From assembly GCA_015039315.1 (NCBI GenBank), contig WIDE01000009.1:248001-312000 (forward strand): a DNA stretch of 64,000 bases, written 5' to 3'. The translations under genes and the position numbers were made by a program. This document shows, in pieces, positions 33,556 to 44,042 of the stretch. The first letter of the stretch is position 1. Each line of letters starts with the position of its first letter. The notes below the pieces were generated by a model. The model was not told the DNA's origin, did no database searches, and saw nothing but the letters and a program-made list of their open reading frames with translations. The DNA comes from Clavulina sp. PMI_390. Lineage: Eukaryota > Basidiomycota > Agaricomycetes > Cantharellales > Hydnaceae.

Positions 33556-35578
33556 TCAAACTTGGACTTGATAAAAGTGAACACGATGGACCCTGTCTTC
33601 TCGATTGTCCGTGACAACAGCGATTGTTCCAGCAGGTTCATTCCATAGGATATTCAACCGCTGCGGATCGCTTTCCTCATTGTGGGAAAGTGGGATTATA
33701 TTCCCCTCATTATTCCGGGAGTGCACGAGCTTGTGCTCGATTTTAGGACCGTCAAGGGTGTCGAAAGAAAATCGAGAAAGGACTATTCCCTCCAATCGGA
33801 CATCAGGGGATGCAGTTGCGCTCAGCAGTTGGGATTCACCGAAGGGGCGACGGTATGCGAAGACGACAATCCTGGTAGGTTCGCTGATGGAACGGCGGCT
33901 CTGACCTCGCGGGTTCATCCTTCCATGATTCGGAAGGTGTGCGGCAGTGAAAGGAGCTGACAACTGGAGGTCCGTAGAGCGTTGGGAGGCGTTTGTGGCG
34001 GTTGGTGGAAAGAGATCGAGGGATCTTGACCCATCCAAATATGTGTACGATGAAACGGAAGCATGGCCTTTCGTCAAGGGCTGGTCGAGGGGTATATTCC
34101 CTATGGTAACCAGTGCTGTTTTGGAATGCCAACCTCCACGATGAGTGTTCCATGGATGATCCTGAGCAAGGCCCCAAATGGGGCACATGAGGCCTTTGGT
34201 TTCATCATGCTTGATTGATGAGAGTCGGTGAGAGGGAATGGATGCGCGTGGAATCAAAATAGAGCTTTTCCAGTTCGTTTGATCGATCTTCGCGATAACC
34301 CAAGCGTCCTGGCCATCCGCTGCTGGGAAGGGTACCGGGTGTTCATCGCTCCGAAACCGTTGCAGATGAGCGCCAAGTACCACGCCCGGAGGGACTGCAA
34401 CAAGCAGGTAACTCTCATCAAATATCTGGACCTTCCGCAAGAAAGCCTGAGCAGGCAGGAGTGTCAGTCCACGGCACAGGTTAGAGCAGTGAATATACTC
34501 GCATCTACGCTAACCAGGTAGGAGGTTCCGTGGACGAGATCATATATCTGAATAAAGGAGTCATCGGAGTTGCCAGTTTCGACTATGATCAAATGAGATC
34601 CTGAGAAGAAGAAATCGCTCAGGCCCGCCGTACTATGAGGCACTAGATCGGCCAAATGTACGAAGGTTCCTCTAGTGGAAAATGGAAGAAATAGCAGGTT
34701 GATTCGTTTGGGTTTTCTAAACAAATGGGACAAAGTTGATATCAACGTTCGGGTGCCTGGCTCCAGCTGGTAGATGGGAACACTCACAGGAAGGTAGCAG
34801 CAACAACAACACCTTCTACCCCATTATGAATGAAAAGTTTGGCTGCAAGCGATAAACACCATCCGCGCCCTGTGATACTCGTTTCCAAAGGGACCTCGTA
34901 TTTCAGTCCACCTGGACGAAGATCGACAATCATGAAGCCGAGCGGCCGCCATAGAATGAATACTTCGCCTCCAGGAGCGAACATCATCCTCCGCCAGTTT
35001 CCAGATGGAAAATTTGGGACTGTATCGGAAGCAATGTGCTTGGAGACGAGTGGAGTTTCCGACCTGAGACGTTGGCGAATCTGCGTCAGCTGCAGATATC
35101 GCTCTCGATGGGAGGTATATGTTGAGGTTTGGATACCGCCAGGGAAGGGTTCAATCGTTTCGGCCGTCACTTCAGCGAACACGAGCCCCGAATCTAGAGA
35201 ATCGTGGCCCTGGCGGCTAAGTAAACTTGGAAGAACAAGCTTGGGTGTTTCGAATGGAGGGAGGGAGTGATCGCGTGCCCATGCCCAGACCCACGCGGTC
35301 TTTGAATAAGAACATCCGCGAAGCGTACGGCACACCTATTCGAGAGAGTATCAATAAGCTTCATCCTAGAGAACTAAATGGAGACTTACTTGGCTGACAG
35401 CGATCAGGTCGTGAGGGTACAGAGAATGGCAGAAAATCTCAATAAGCACGTCCTTTGGCAGGTTGGAAAGTAGCTTTATTTTCGTCTAGTACGTCGTGAG
35501 GTCATTTGAGCCCTTCCAGAATATTGCGAGTTTCAGCTATACCTCGGCGTTCGGGCTAGCACCCCCTGGGGCCTCCAT
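33556..35578 (-). CDS. F-box/propeller-like protein, family B copy 3
   Basis: The most diverged family B copy. An extra small first exon (ATG at 35578, MEAPGGASPNAE) splices to the F-box exon: LSNLPKDVLIEIFCHSLYPHDLIAVSQ. Exon 3 begins VCRTLRGCSYSKTAWVWAWARDHSLPP and contains WRRMMFAPGGEVFILWRPLGFMIVDL, equivalent to the SPDGD blade of copies 1 and 2. The next exon has LLFLPFSTRGTFVHLADL and the last (starting near 34434) QIFDESYLLVAVPPGVVLGA...WNEPAGTIAVVTDNRED. Exon junctions match the other two copies. A histidine/serine-rich loop in the last exon is longer here. Predicted SCF adaptor; target unknown. Confidence 0.8.
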
Positions 35579-35843
35579 GGTACTCCAAGCTGCTTGAGGG
35601 GGTCAAATGACAGAGACAGGGCTTGGTGAATTGCTGAAGCTTGGCCTGAGAACTCGGTAGGGACATGCACTTATGTTGCTATTCGCGCAGGAGTAAGTAA
35701 CAAGTCGAGAACACAATGTTCTTCGATCGAAACATGGACACTTGACGACATCCACAAATATCCTACAGCAAACCCAATCGTGCACATACGATATAGCGTC
35801 CAATCATACTCTGTCTTGCACACACAACGTCGAACCAAGCCAA

Positions 35844-38427
35844 CTAATGTTTCTTGAACAATGTCGCACTATCCAAAACCGCCCCCGTATCGCTCTCGAT
35901 GAATTGCACCTCGAGGTGCTGGCGATCGAGGAACTTGATGAGCGAGAAACCCCACGCAGCATCATATGCCCAATCCACATACTCCGGGAAGAGGGATGAG
36001 TTGCCGAGGGAGGAGCGGCCTTCGACTTGACCAGCTGCGCCGCTGACAACTGGGTGGCGGATGAACGAGAGAATGAATACAGGGTCTGGAAGCAAGAGGC
36101 GAGCGCTATCACGTACGATACCATGGTGCACTTGGGTTATTGAGTCCTGCAGGGTCCACAGTGTTGTTGTATGTGGGCTTGAGACGTTGCATGTTATGGA
36201 CATGACCTGTAGAAGCAGTGACAACATGTCATAGAAGGATTAGCGACGAAAATACCAGCGACAGGGACGGTTTTACTCGCTGAGAGAAAGAAGCTTACCA
36301 AATACAGCAAGATCAACATCGTACTGTTTGAGGATGGGTTCGAAAACTTGTTGGCAGAGCGTGCAGCCTCCGCCAACAGTGTACCATGGTCGATGTCCAG
36401 CAGCAACGACCCAAGCTGTATAGACAATATGTTATGGTCGTGTGCGCTAACAATGAGCTCTCTACTTGAAGATTAGGGAGCGATTGGACTCACGTGTCTT
36501 CTTGCGATCAACTGCGGCCAAATCCGCATGTAAGAAATCAATCTGTTCATTCTGGTACGTGCCAAACGGCCCGTTGTTCAACCCAGACGATCCGTTAAGC
36601 TCCTCGGGCCCGATTAGTCCGTTCCCGAAATCAGTCTCAGTATCGAACATGACGATGTGTGCCATGCCGTAGTCTGATCGTCCAGAGGTTCAGTTCCGTT
36701 TGAGGCGGTTGGTGGGTGGCCAACGAACAACAGAGCGGGAGGAAAGGAACGAGTCAGTTGAGTGACTCATGAGTCGGGAATAGAAGATACAAAAGAAGCA
36801 AGAGGATCAGAGGGCTTGGAAATTTGTGGTCTTCAATGAATGAGCGAGGGGTCTTAAGCCTCTGCCTCAGAAACACGGACCAAAGCAAAAATTCATCACA
36901 AATAGAAAGGGTAAAAAATGGCGGAGACGTGAAAGGGAAAAAAATCCCAGTTATTTGTCAAGACCTACCGAATGAGTACCAGAACGGCGGGTTTGCCAAA
37001 CTCGCCGCGCTCTTCGTCGTCGTGGACCTCTCAGTGCCAGCGCGAGTCGTACCCTGCTTGATCTTGCGCCGCTCGCGCACCTGCTTCGCATCGCGCTCAT
37101 CACGGACCCACGCGTCCTCGCGCTTGAAGAGATCATCAATCAGGGACTGGGACGAAGCAGGCATGACGTTTGCGTAGCGGTTGATCCAGCCAGTAAAGTT
37201 GGTTTGGCCGATTGGGCAGAGGTATTGGTTACTTGTGTCCTCGTTGCAGTCGGCTGGTAGTAGGCCGAGGTGGCAGAGCGTTAAGTGATGAACCACGAAC
37301 GGTGGATGAGCGTGGCTCACCTTCGTGATTACCTACGCCGACCATGTAGGGCTTCATCCGCGCAACAGTGGCAAGCTGATCAAAGAAAATCTCGCTCAGC
37401 CCTTCGTCTGATGGAAAGTGGAGAAGATATCAAGAGGGTTAGATTGAGAATGCCATTAGGAAAGTGACCATCTTAGAGTGAAACGCACAGAGAGCTACAC
37501 CATTGGAGAGGTTGCCAGGGAGGAAGCCATCCTGGACGCTGCCGATCCAAGTGTCTGAGAGAGAAGCGGCAGAAAGTCAGACGAATAAAGTTCTGAAATC
37601 ACAGGGTGTTTTCGCTTACCCGCATAAGCAAAGTCTCCTGGATGAAGCTGGAGAGCAAGGGAGAATTTCAGCAACCCGCAAATCCTAATGCTCCACAGCA
37701 GCCGAAACTCACCACAAACTCGTACTCGCTCGCAATATCAACAAGTCTCTCGATCGTGGTGTGCTTCAGCTCAGGTGGGATATATGCATCAACAGGCGTG
37801 CCCTCCGCCGCGCGTTTCGCCTTCGTCTCATTCACAGTCAGCCCGTACTCGCCAAAGTTGCCCATGTCGATTACGAGCGCGGCTGCAAAGGGTGTGTGAT
37901 CTCCTGCGACGCGACCGGTTTTGAAGGAGTCGATAGACGAGTTGGTGGATTCGATTTTGTAGTCTGCCGACAGCCAGTAATGCAGCACACGAATAACAGT
38001 CACTCAGTCATTGACGTGAGCCACGAGCGGGAACGAGCTCACAGTAGGTAGTAGCTGGAAGGAGGCCCTCGATCAGGACGGAGTTAGCCCATGTGCGCGA
38101 TGTTGGGTATGTGACGCTCGAGTGGGACGAGGCAGAGAACCACAGCTTGTTGGGAGCGAAACCATAGTGCACTGTGGGCTTGGTCAGAGGCGCAAATGTG
38201 TTCCATCCGATGGCCATCTCTAATAGTACACAGCAATGGATCAGAAGACTCTCAAAAACAGAATTCGGATATGACGTACGAGTAGGGCCATGGTACCCAA
38301 GACGTTGTTGGAAAGGGGTACTCTTGTCGGCTGGGATGGCAGGGTAGACTGGTGAGGATGGATAGGATGTCGCAATCACGTCTTTCGCTAGAACAGCGAC
38401 GACAACAACAAGCGCAGGGGTCCACAT
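35844..38427 (-). CDS. Secreted purple acid phosphatase
   Basis: Dinuclear-metal phosphomonoesterase that scavenges phosphate outside the cell. ATG 38427 gives a signal peptide (MWTPALVVVVAVLA); ATG 38457 is in frame but adds a polar extension. The N-terminal fibronectin-like domain has FQQRLGYHGPT and EMAIGWNTF. Metal-site motifs in order: VIDMGNFG, GDFAYADTW (assembled across two introns), VGVGNHE, and FGHVHNMQR, which spans the intron near 36240-36300. PWYTVGGGC precedes the last. YLVSGAAGQVEG and VDWAYDAAWGFS close the domain as in fungal acid phosphatases. The first metal motif lacks the usual GD pair (ID instead). A ~40-residue charged insert (KREDAWVRDERDAKQVRERRK) sits between the TGWINRY and FWYSFG segments. 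Many short introns; about nine exons. Confidence 0.9.
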
Positions 38428-39544
38428 CGTTGGCTCAACGAGGCTCCAAGCTGCCAAGAGTAGTGGTGAAGTGAGGGAGAAGACCGTCAGAGGGGGCGTG
38501 CTTCTTCTTGACGCCTTCTATACATGGAAGCACCACCAAGCTCGACCATTTTGACTAAGTGCGAGTGCGTGCTGCATGTGCTTCGACAAATAATGAGGCT
38601 TCTATTGGTCTTTTGATGATTGCAACGGCGCCATCGTGTGTTCGCTGCATCGGCAATTTTTTCACCACTGGATTGTCGTCGAAAGAAGCATTGCAAATCC
38701 ACAGGGACTATGCTCACGTAAGCTGCTTCCACCCCAAACTGGAACGCACGTTCTTGGGCTGAGAGAATGAAGGAAAAGGGCAACAAGAAAATTGCACAAT
38801 TTACACTCGTGGTACCCAACGCCGTCACCGTGTTTATGAATGACATTGACCATGTGGGCTCATGTTGAAGGGCCACGTACGCGGTAAGCCATCATCACGC
38901 CAAGCTGAAGCTAATATTAGGCGCCGAGGACGGCAGCTCTCCATCCTATTCTGAATCTGAATGAGCACGTTATACCTGACGATATCAAATGAGTCAGCTC
39001 TCAGGCTCAGATTCGTCAATCTAAGGCATAGCCTTGCGGGGTATTGACGTACAGAGGCACAGCAACGCTAAATTCTTTATCTGGACAGGAGGCTGGGTGC
39101 GAAAGCTAGGTGAAATTCATATTTCCGATGAACATGGCGAGAAGAGTGCAGGCGAGTATCAACAAGTTGACTCGCATCTCAGTCTACGCAGAATACATGA
39201 TCGAGCCTATTATTCAAATATGCGTGCGAATGGCAATGATGTGTTCTACCAGCTGAAGACCTCGCACCGCTAGACCACGATGGCTGGACATGTAGATGAC
39301 GACTCGCCCTGCCAAAGCTATTCTTCTGGTCATTTCGTCGCTCGTGATTTGCCGTTTTGTCATATTTGGAGACGAGCTCGGGCAACCCGACCATCCCGAA
39401 CACCGCCTCTCCGTCATCACATATCCTTCAGCCCACCCAGGAGTGAAGATGAGCACATTGCGGTCCAGAAGAAGGACTTTAGCGATAGGTTGGAACAGCC
39501 TTCATCTGAGGCATAGATTGTCTCCAGCTTTACGCCAGAACCAT
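38428..39544. other. Gene-poor spacer
   Basis: Upstream region of the phosphatase gene followed by short, unrecognised frames on both strands (for example minus 38487-38876 with a hydrophobic stretch). Possibly degraded coding DNA; nothing can be named. Confidence 0.4.
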
Positions 39545-39608
39545 ATGCAACGTCCAGGCTCAAAAACACGAGTCATTTCAGATCTTCCAGATGATATCAT
39601 CATTGAGA
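39545..39608 (+). CDS. F-box gene start, cut by assembly gap
   Basis: MQRPGSKTRVISDLPDDIIIE opens in frame at 39545 and runs straight into the run of N. LPDDIIIE is the start of an F-box helix, resembling family B (IPDDVLIEV). It is on the plus strand, opposite to the family B array. The rest is missing, so whether the gene is intact is unknown. Confidence 0.5.
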
Positions 39609-40169
39609 NNNNNNNNNNNNNNNNNNNNNNNNNNNNNNNNNNNNNNNNNNNNNNNNNNNNNNNNNNNNNNNNNNNNNNNNNNNNNNNNNNNNNNNNNNNN
39701 NNNNNNNNNNNNNNNNNNNNNNNNNNNNNNNNNNNNNNNNNNNNNNNNNNNNNNNNNNNNNNNNNNNNNNNNNNNNNNNNNNNNNNNNNNNNNNNNNNNN
39801 NNNNNNNNNNNNNNNNNNNNNNNNNNNNNNNNNNNNNNNNNNNNNNNNNNNNNNNNNNNNNNNNNNNNNNNNNNNNNNNNNNNNNNNNNNNNNNNNNNNN
39901 NNNNNNNNNNNNNNNNNNNNNNNNNNNNNNNNNNNNNNNNNNNNNNNNNNNNNNNNNNNNNNNNNNNNNNNNNNNNNNNNNNNNNNNNNNNNNNNNNNNN
40001 NNNNNNNNNNNNNNNNNNNNNNNNNNNNNNNNNNNNNNNNNNNNNNNNNNNNNNNNNNNNNNNNNNNNNNNNNNNNNNNNNNNNNNNNNNNNNNNNNNNN
40101 NNNNNNNNNNNNNNNNNNNNNNNNNNNNNNNNNNNNNNNNNNNNNNNNNNNNNNNNNNNNNNNNNNNNN
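39609..40169. other. Assembly gap (561 N)
   Basis: Unknown bases. Frames spanning it are artefacts. Confidence 0.99.
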
Positions 40170-40275
40170 CAATGGCCTCATCTAAGCCCCCGATATCAAT
40201 TGACTGTAGCATGTCCGCATCTTCTTCCAGAAATTGTTGCACAACGATATACGAGGCCTTAGCCTTTACGAATCT
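40170..40275 (-). other. Coding-like fragment beside the gap
   Basis: On the minus strand an exon-like frame reads FVKAKASYIVVQQFLEEDAD followed by MLQSIDIGGLDEAI, preceded by a CTCTTATAG acceptor-like site. It runs into the gap. The product is not recognised. Confidence 0.35.
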
Positions 40276-40424
40276 ATAAGAGAAACAAGCATAGCATATA
40301 TAGTAGCATATATCGCATATATCAGGTAAATGCAGTAGGCGCCAGGCGCATCAGCCCTGAAACACCCCACCGCACGGGTCCGGGGCCATGCTCCCTGATC
40401 GGCGGAGCGCAGCGGGAGACCCCC

Positions 40425-40480
40425 GGAGGGCCCCCGGAGGGCGGGGGTTCAAGGGGCAGAGCCCCTTGGCAGAGTACTAT
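40425..40480. repeat. GC-rich hairpin repeat, copy 1
   Basis: CCCCGGAGGG units lead into the perfect 8-bp-arm hairpin CAAGGGGCAGAGCCCCTTG (40450-40468) and then GCAGAGTACTATTA. It matches the copy at 41317-41372 in the same orientation. Confidence 0.85.
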
Positions 40481-41316
40481 TAAAATACGTAGCATTGGAA
40501 GGAAAGAAATGAAATTCTGAGAGATGGATTTCCTCAAAAAAATTGCTCAGCCGTTAGGAGGGCTTGAGTAGGTACAAACATATTGGCCCCATCCGACAGG
40601 TTGCGGGTATGAGTATACATGAAAGTGATTTCATATTACAATACAACCAGTTATAGTAGCTCTATTTTATATTCATAGTGATAATACGGGAGATGTATAG
40701 GTAGAAGTGGGAGAAATGTTGGGCGGCCCCAGGCCCGGAGTGCCTAATCTGCCTGATGTGGTCAAGAAGAAATAGGGAGAAATACATTATAAGTGGGCGG
40801 AGCGGTATGGATATACATATAAAAGAGCTAGGAGTACTGATAGGAATAGCTTTCTGATAGGACTTTGGGGTGAATAGATGAATGACGGGAAAAATGGAAA
40901 AGTCGGAACTTCACATAGCTGAAGACCCGGCAACATAAATACGTGCGAACACATGCGATGATGAACATGGATACCTCCCATTGAGAGTTGAGAAGATTGA
41001 GAAAATAAAACATTAGTGCTCAGGGACAACAGACTAGATACCGGTAAACATGAGGGACCTGCTTCCGCCCGAAGCACTCATGTTAGAAAAAGGCGAGATA
41101 TTTATACTATCATCCCTGAGCTAGATGTAATATCTCAGACCTGAAGAGCTCAGGGGCATATGTTGTCCACGGGTTGTTGTGGCTCCGGCTGAGTTCCGGT
41201 CCCGCTCCGGTCCCCTAACGAACACCCGAAGTAGAGCGAAAAAATTACGACACAGGTTTAACACGTTGATACTATTCTTATTTATGGAATTTAAATAAAG
41301 CCCCACGCAATGGCTC

Positions 41317-41372
41317 CCGGAGGGCGGGGTGCAAGGGGCAGCGCCCCTTGGTAGAGCACATATACTATTATC
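41317..41372. repeat. GC-rich hairpin repeat, copy 2
   Basis: CCCGGAGGGCGGGG followed by CAAGGGGCAGCGCCCCTTG (41332-41350; same arms, loop AGC) and GTAGAGCACATATACTATTA. Direct repeat of copy 1 about 880 bp away. Confidence 0.85.
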
Positions 41373-41686
41373 CCACCAACAAAAAAAAAAAGTGGCGACA
41401 TTTTGAATTATGACATTTCTCCTATATCGCAGAGCTCTAACTGTATTCCGCATTGACCCACACGGGTCAAGACTCCCTAGTGCAGGTTGAGTAACATTGA
41501 GCATATTGATCGGTTGAAGGAATTGAGAAGGGACCTCCACTAATCGAGGAAGAAGACGCTATTAAATTGGACGACAAACGTGTTAAGGTCAAAGATACCC
41601 ACCAGCCACTGAAGCATCTATAGTTGACATGATCTGTTGAAGAGGTTGAATTTCATCTTCAAGGGCCCTGAATCCAGGTTGCGACA

Positions 41687-43772
41687 CTATAAGCAATATT
41701 GGACACAATACGAGTAGGCTACGCACGGGTGGTCCAGCTGGGCTTGAGCAAAGTAGTGGGAGTATATTGCCTTTTTCAACGAAGACATCTCGGCTCGTAT
41801 TTCCGCTTGAATTCCCTCTGTCCCAGTTTTTAGTTCCTGTTGATAATCAGCATTAGCTCCGCTGAGACCGAGTTTCCATTCAGCAATGGGCCCGGGAAAC
41901 CGAGGTGCGAGCCCATTCGCCGCAAGGATTTCCAACCCATCATGACTGAGATCAGCACCAAGAACGATCCTTTTCGAGAGGTCTCTGTAATCATCAGTGT
42001 CAGCAAGCGGACAAGCACTGGATGGCAGATTGGACACACTTGAAAAGGGCTCGAAGCGCAGTTGCAGTTAGTAGGGACTTCTTCAAAATTGGTTCCATGA
42101 CCTCAGAGTGCCAATCCCCTTTCAGGATACCTTGACGGGTCTCGCCTGGTACCAGACGGGGCTGGCAGTCTTTTTCCGCTGTAATCTTGTCAGCGCCACT
42201 TTGCAGTATTCGCTCTGGGAGAGGCAACTGATTGTCTACCAATGAGATGGTTGATCTATGTTAGCAGGGATTTGAAACACACCTCAAAACCAGGATGGAG
42301 GGTGACGGATTCCTCTTGCTCCATGGTTTGAAGCACTTCAAAGGTGTAGAGACGACTGTCCTGCATTGGATCCTCGGATTGATCATTATCATCCAGCACA
42401 GTTGAAACACCCCACGTCATTGCGTCAGAATGCTCTTTTGAGATGAGGGCAATGATCTGATCCGTGAGCTTCGTTAGGTAGCTGGCGGACTTGAATATCA
42501 GAGATATTGCAAAAATATCTGGATTGGGCAACGTACCGCATGAATGTTACTCGGTTCCGTTCAACAGATGGAGCGCAGTCATCGTCCCAAGTGGTTGGCT
42601 CTGGCCAGAAGATTACTAGTGAGTTGACTGGATCTGACACTGAGATTGGAAGGCTGGGAATAATATATATCCCAGATTTGAGACATGTTTCGTTGGTTCG
42701 GAGCAGGTGTTCGCTGTTAGGATAGATGAGCAAAGCACCAATTTGAAGGGGAGGACGATTCACGACATACGTTGAATCATCGATAGCCTCCAATTTGACT
42801 AGATGATCAATGAGCGCCACCTTGCTTCCATACATGCCTAAGGGCTTTAAGAGTAGGTTATCCAGCATATGGAAGTTGATCTAAGGGAAGGAATCCATTT
42901 CAGCCATTCCGCTACAGGCAGAGGTACCTGGTGATTGACCCAGAGAGTAAGCACTTACACTTGTTATACCAGCCGATGCGCCAGGTCGAAGTTTCTCAAT
43001 AAGATCACAAACAGAGTCTTGAGAGATCAGAACTTTCTCTGTAAGGCCAGACGAGCCTTGCTCGCTGTACAGCTCTAAGAGGCGGTACATGTTTCTGAAC
43101 CGGGGTAGCACATCATCCTCGCCAACGGGCTCACGGGTTTCTGAGGTTGAAGTGTTGTCTGGCAGTATCTGGGATTCAATGTGTTGAGACTGACTATCAG
43201 CCCGCTTTCCCCCCGGAGGTGGATCCTGTGGATGCGTGCGGACGTTGTTCGAAGGTTCGAGGGGAAGGGACGCAGGTTCGGGCTGAGGGAGGGAGATGGA
43301 TTCTTGCTCCTCAACCATGTTATCTTCATGAGGGGGGACAGCAAATAGCGTGCGAGGTTCTGTAGCGTATAAGGTGCGACGAAGCGTCAATGCCAACATG
43401 TTAATATCTGAAACAGGTATAATCGAACGGGCTCGTTGACCTTGGGTTTCCGGGACGATGGACGCAGAGGGAACCATTGGGTCCCCTGCAGCGACCACGG
43501 GAATAACCAGGGCTATGGGGCGGTCAGCATTCAACTAGGGTCTCGTTTTGAGGCGTAAACGTACCTGGGCTGCCGTGATGTTCCTCTGCGCGGTTCGTGA
43601 TCGCTGCTGGAGTAGGTATGATAGATTGAATGCTTGGGGAAATGTCGAAGTACTGCTCTTCAGAGCCGGGCCATGCGCCAGGGATAGCCATGGTGGGACG
43701 AAGTGGGAGCCAAACCTTCGAGTTCTGGATAAATACTCCAGACAGGCGCGCGCTCGATCCTGCTGAATTCAT
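41687..43772 (-). CDS. Hypothetical protein, possibly damaged
   Basis: Function not recognised. A multi-exon gene: exon 1 43772-43565 (Pro/Ser-rich), exon 2 from 43512 to about 42960 (Pro/Gln/Ser-rich linker, then PRFRNMYRLLELYSEQGSSG and VLISQDSVCDLIEKLRPG), and an exon from about 42877 with beta-rich LLKPLGMYGSKVALIDHLVK. Later segments include KLTDQIIALISKEHSDAM and SKRIVLGADLSHDGLEIL. The latter is followed by APRFPGPIAEWKLGLSGA and a helical QAEIRAEMSSLKKAIYSHYF. At two junctions (near 42240 and 41715) I could not find GT-AG sites that keep frame. Frames with coding look continue past 41687 (to about 41400, FLQPINMLNVTQPAL) into the hairpin repeat. The gene may be truncated by that insertion. 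Start and end are approximate. Confidence 0.55.
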
Positions 43773-44042
43773 ACCAAGACGCGATAACTTGATACAATGT
43801 AAGATTATACATTATAATGCACGTAATTAGTCTACCTTTTGCGATGAGTCCCTTCAAAGAACGATATTACGCTCCCGTTGTATCAGATCCACTGGGTGCT
43901 GGGCGATGCCATCCCGGCCTACGCCACACTCGGCTGGTTTGTCTTATTATTTGATAACATATCCGAAGCTGGTGTATGGAAGCTCCCTGAGATACTCTCA
44001 TGGTCCCAAGTGTTGAGCTCTATCTAGGGTGTCGAAGCACCA
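43773..44042. promoter_or_regulatory. Divergent spacer, hypothetical gene / STE11
   Basis: 270 bp between the two inferred starts, AT-rich near 43800-43830. No clear element. The true first exon of STE11 could lie here. Confidence 0.4.

Larger units (their letters stand above)
40276..41686. other. AT-rich insertion-like region with GC clusters
   Basis: AT-rich DNA with short GC-rich clusters and two near-identical hairpins (separate entries). No long frame with recognisable product. The left part has ATATATCGCATATATC-type repeats (40295-40325), and a run of 12 A lies near 41380-41392. The composition differs from the neighbouring genes. It could be a non-autonomous element or nuclear-transferred mitochondrial DNA. 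Confidence 0.5.

Noticed and set aside
39296..40279. Long frames crossing the N run on both strands
   Set aside because: They are open only because N is not read as a stop.
40450..41350. Helitron bounded by the two hairpins
   Set aside because: Hairpins are followed by TACTATTA rather than CTRR, both face the same way, and no Rep/helicase is present.
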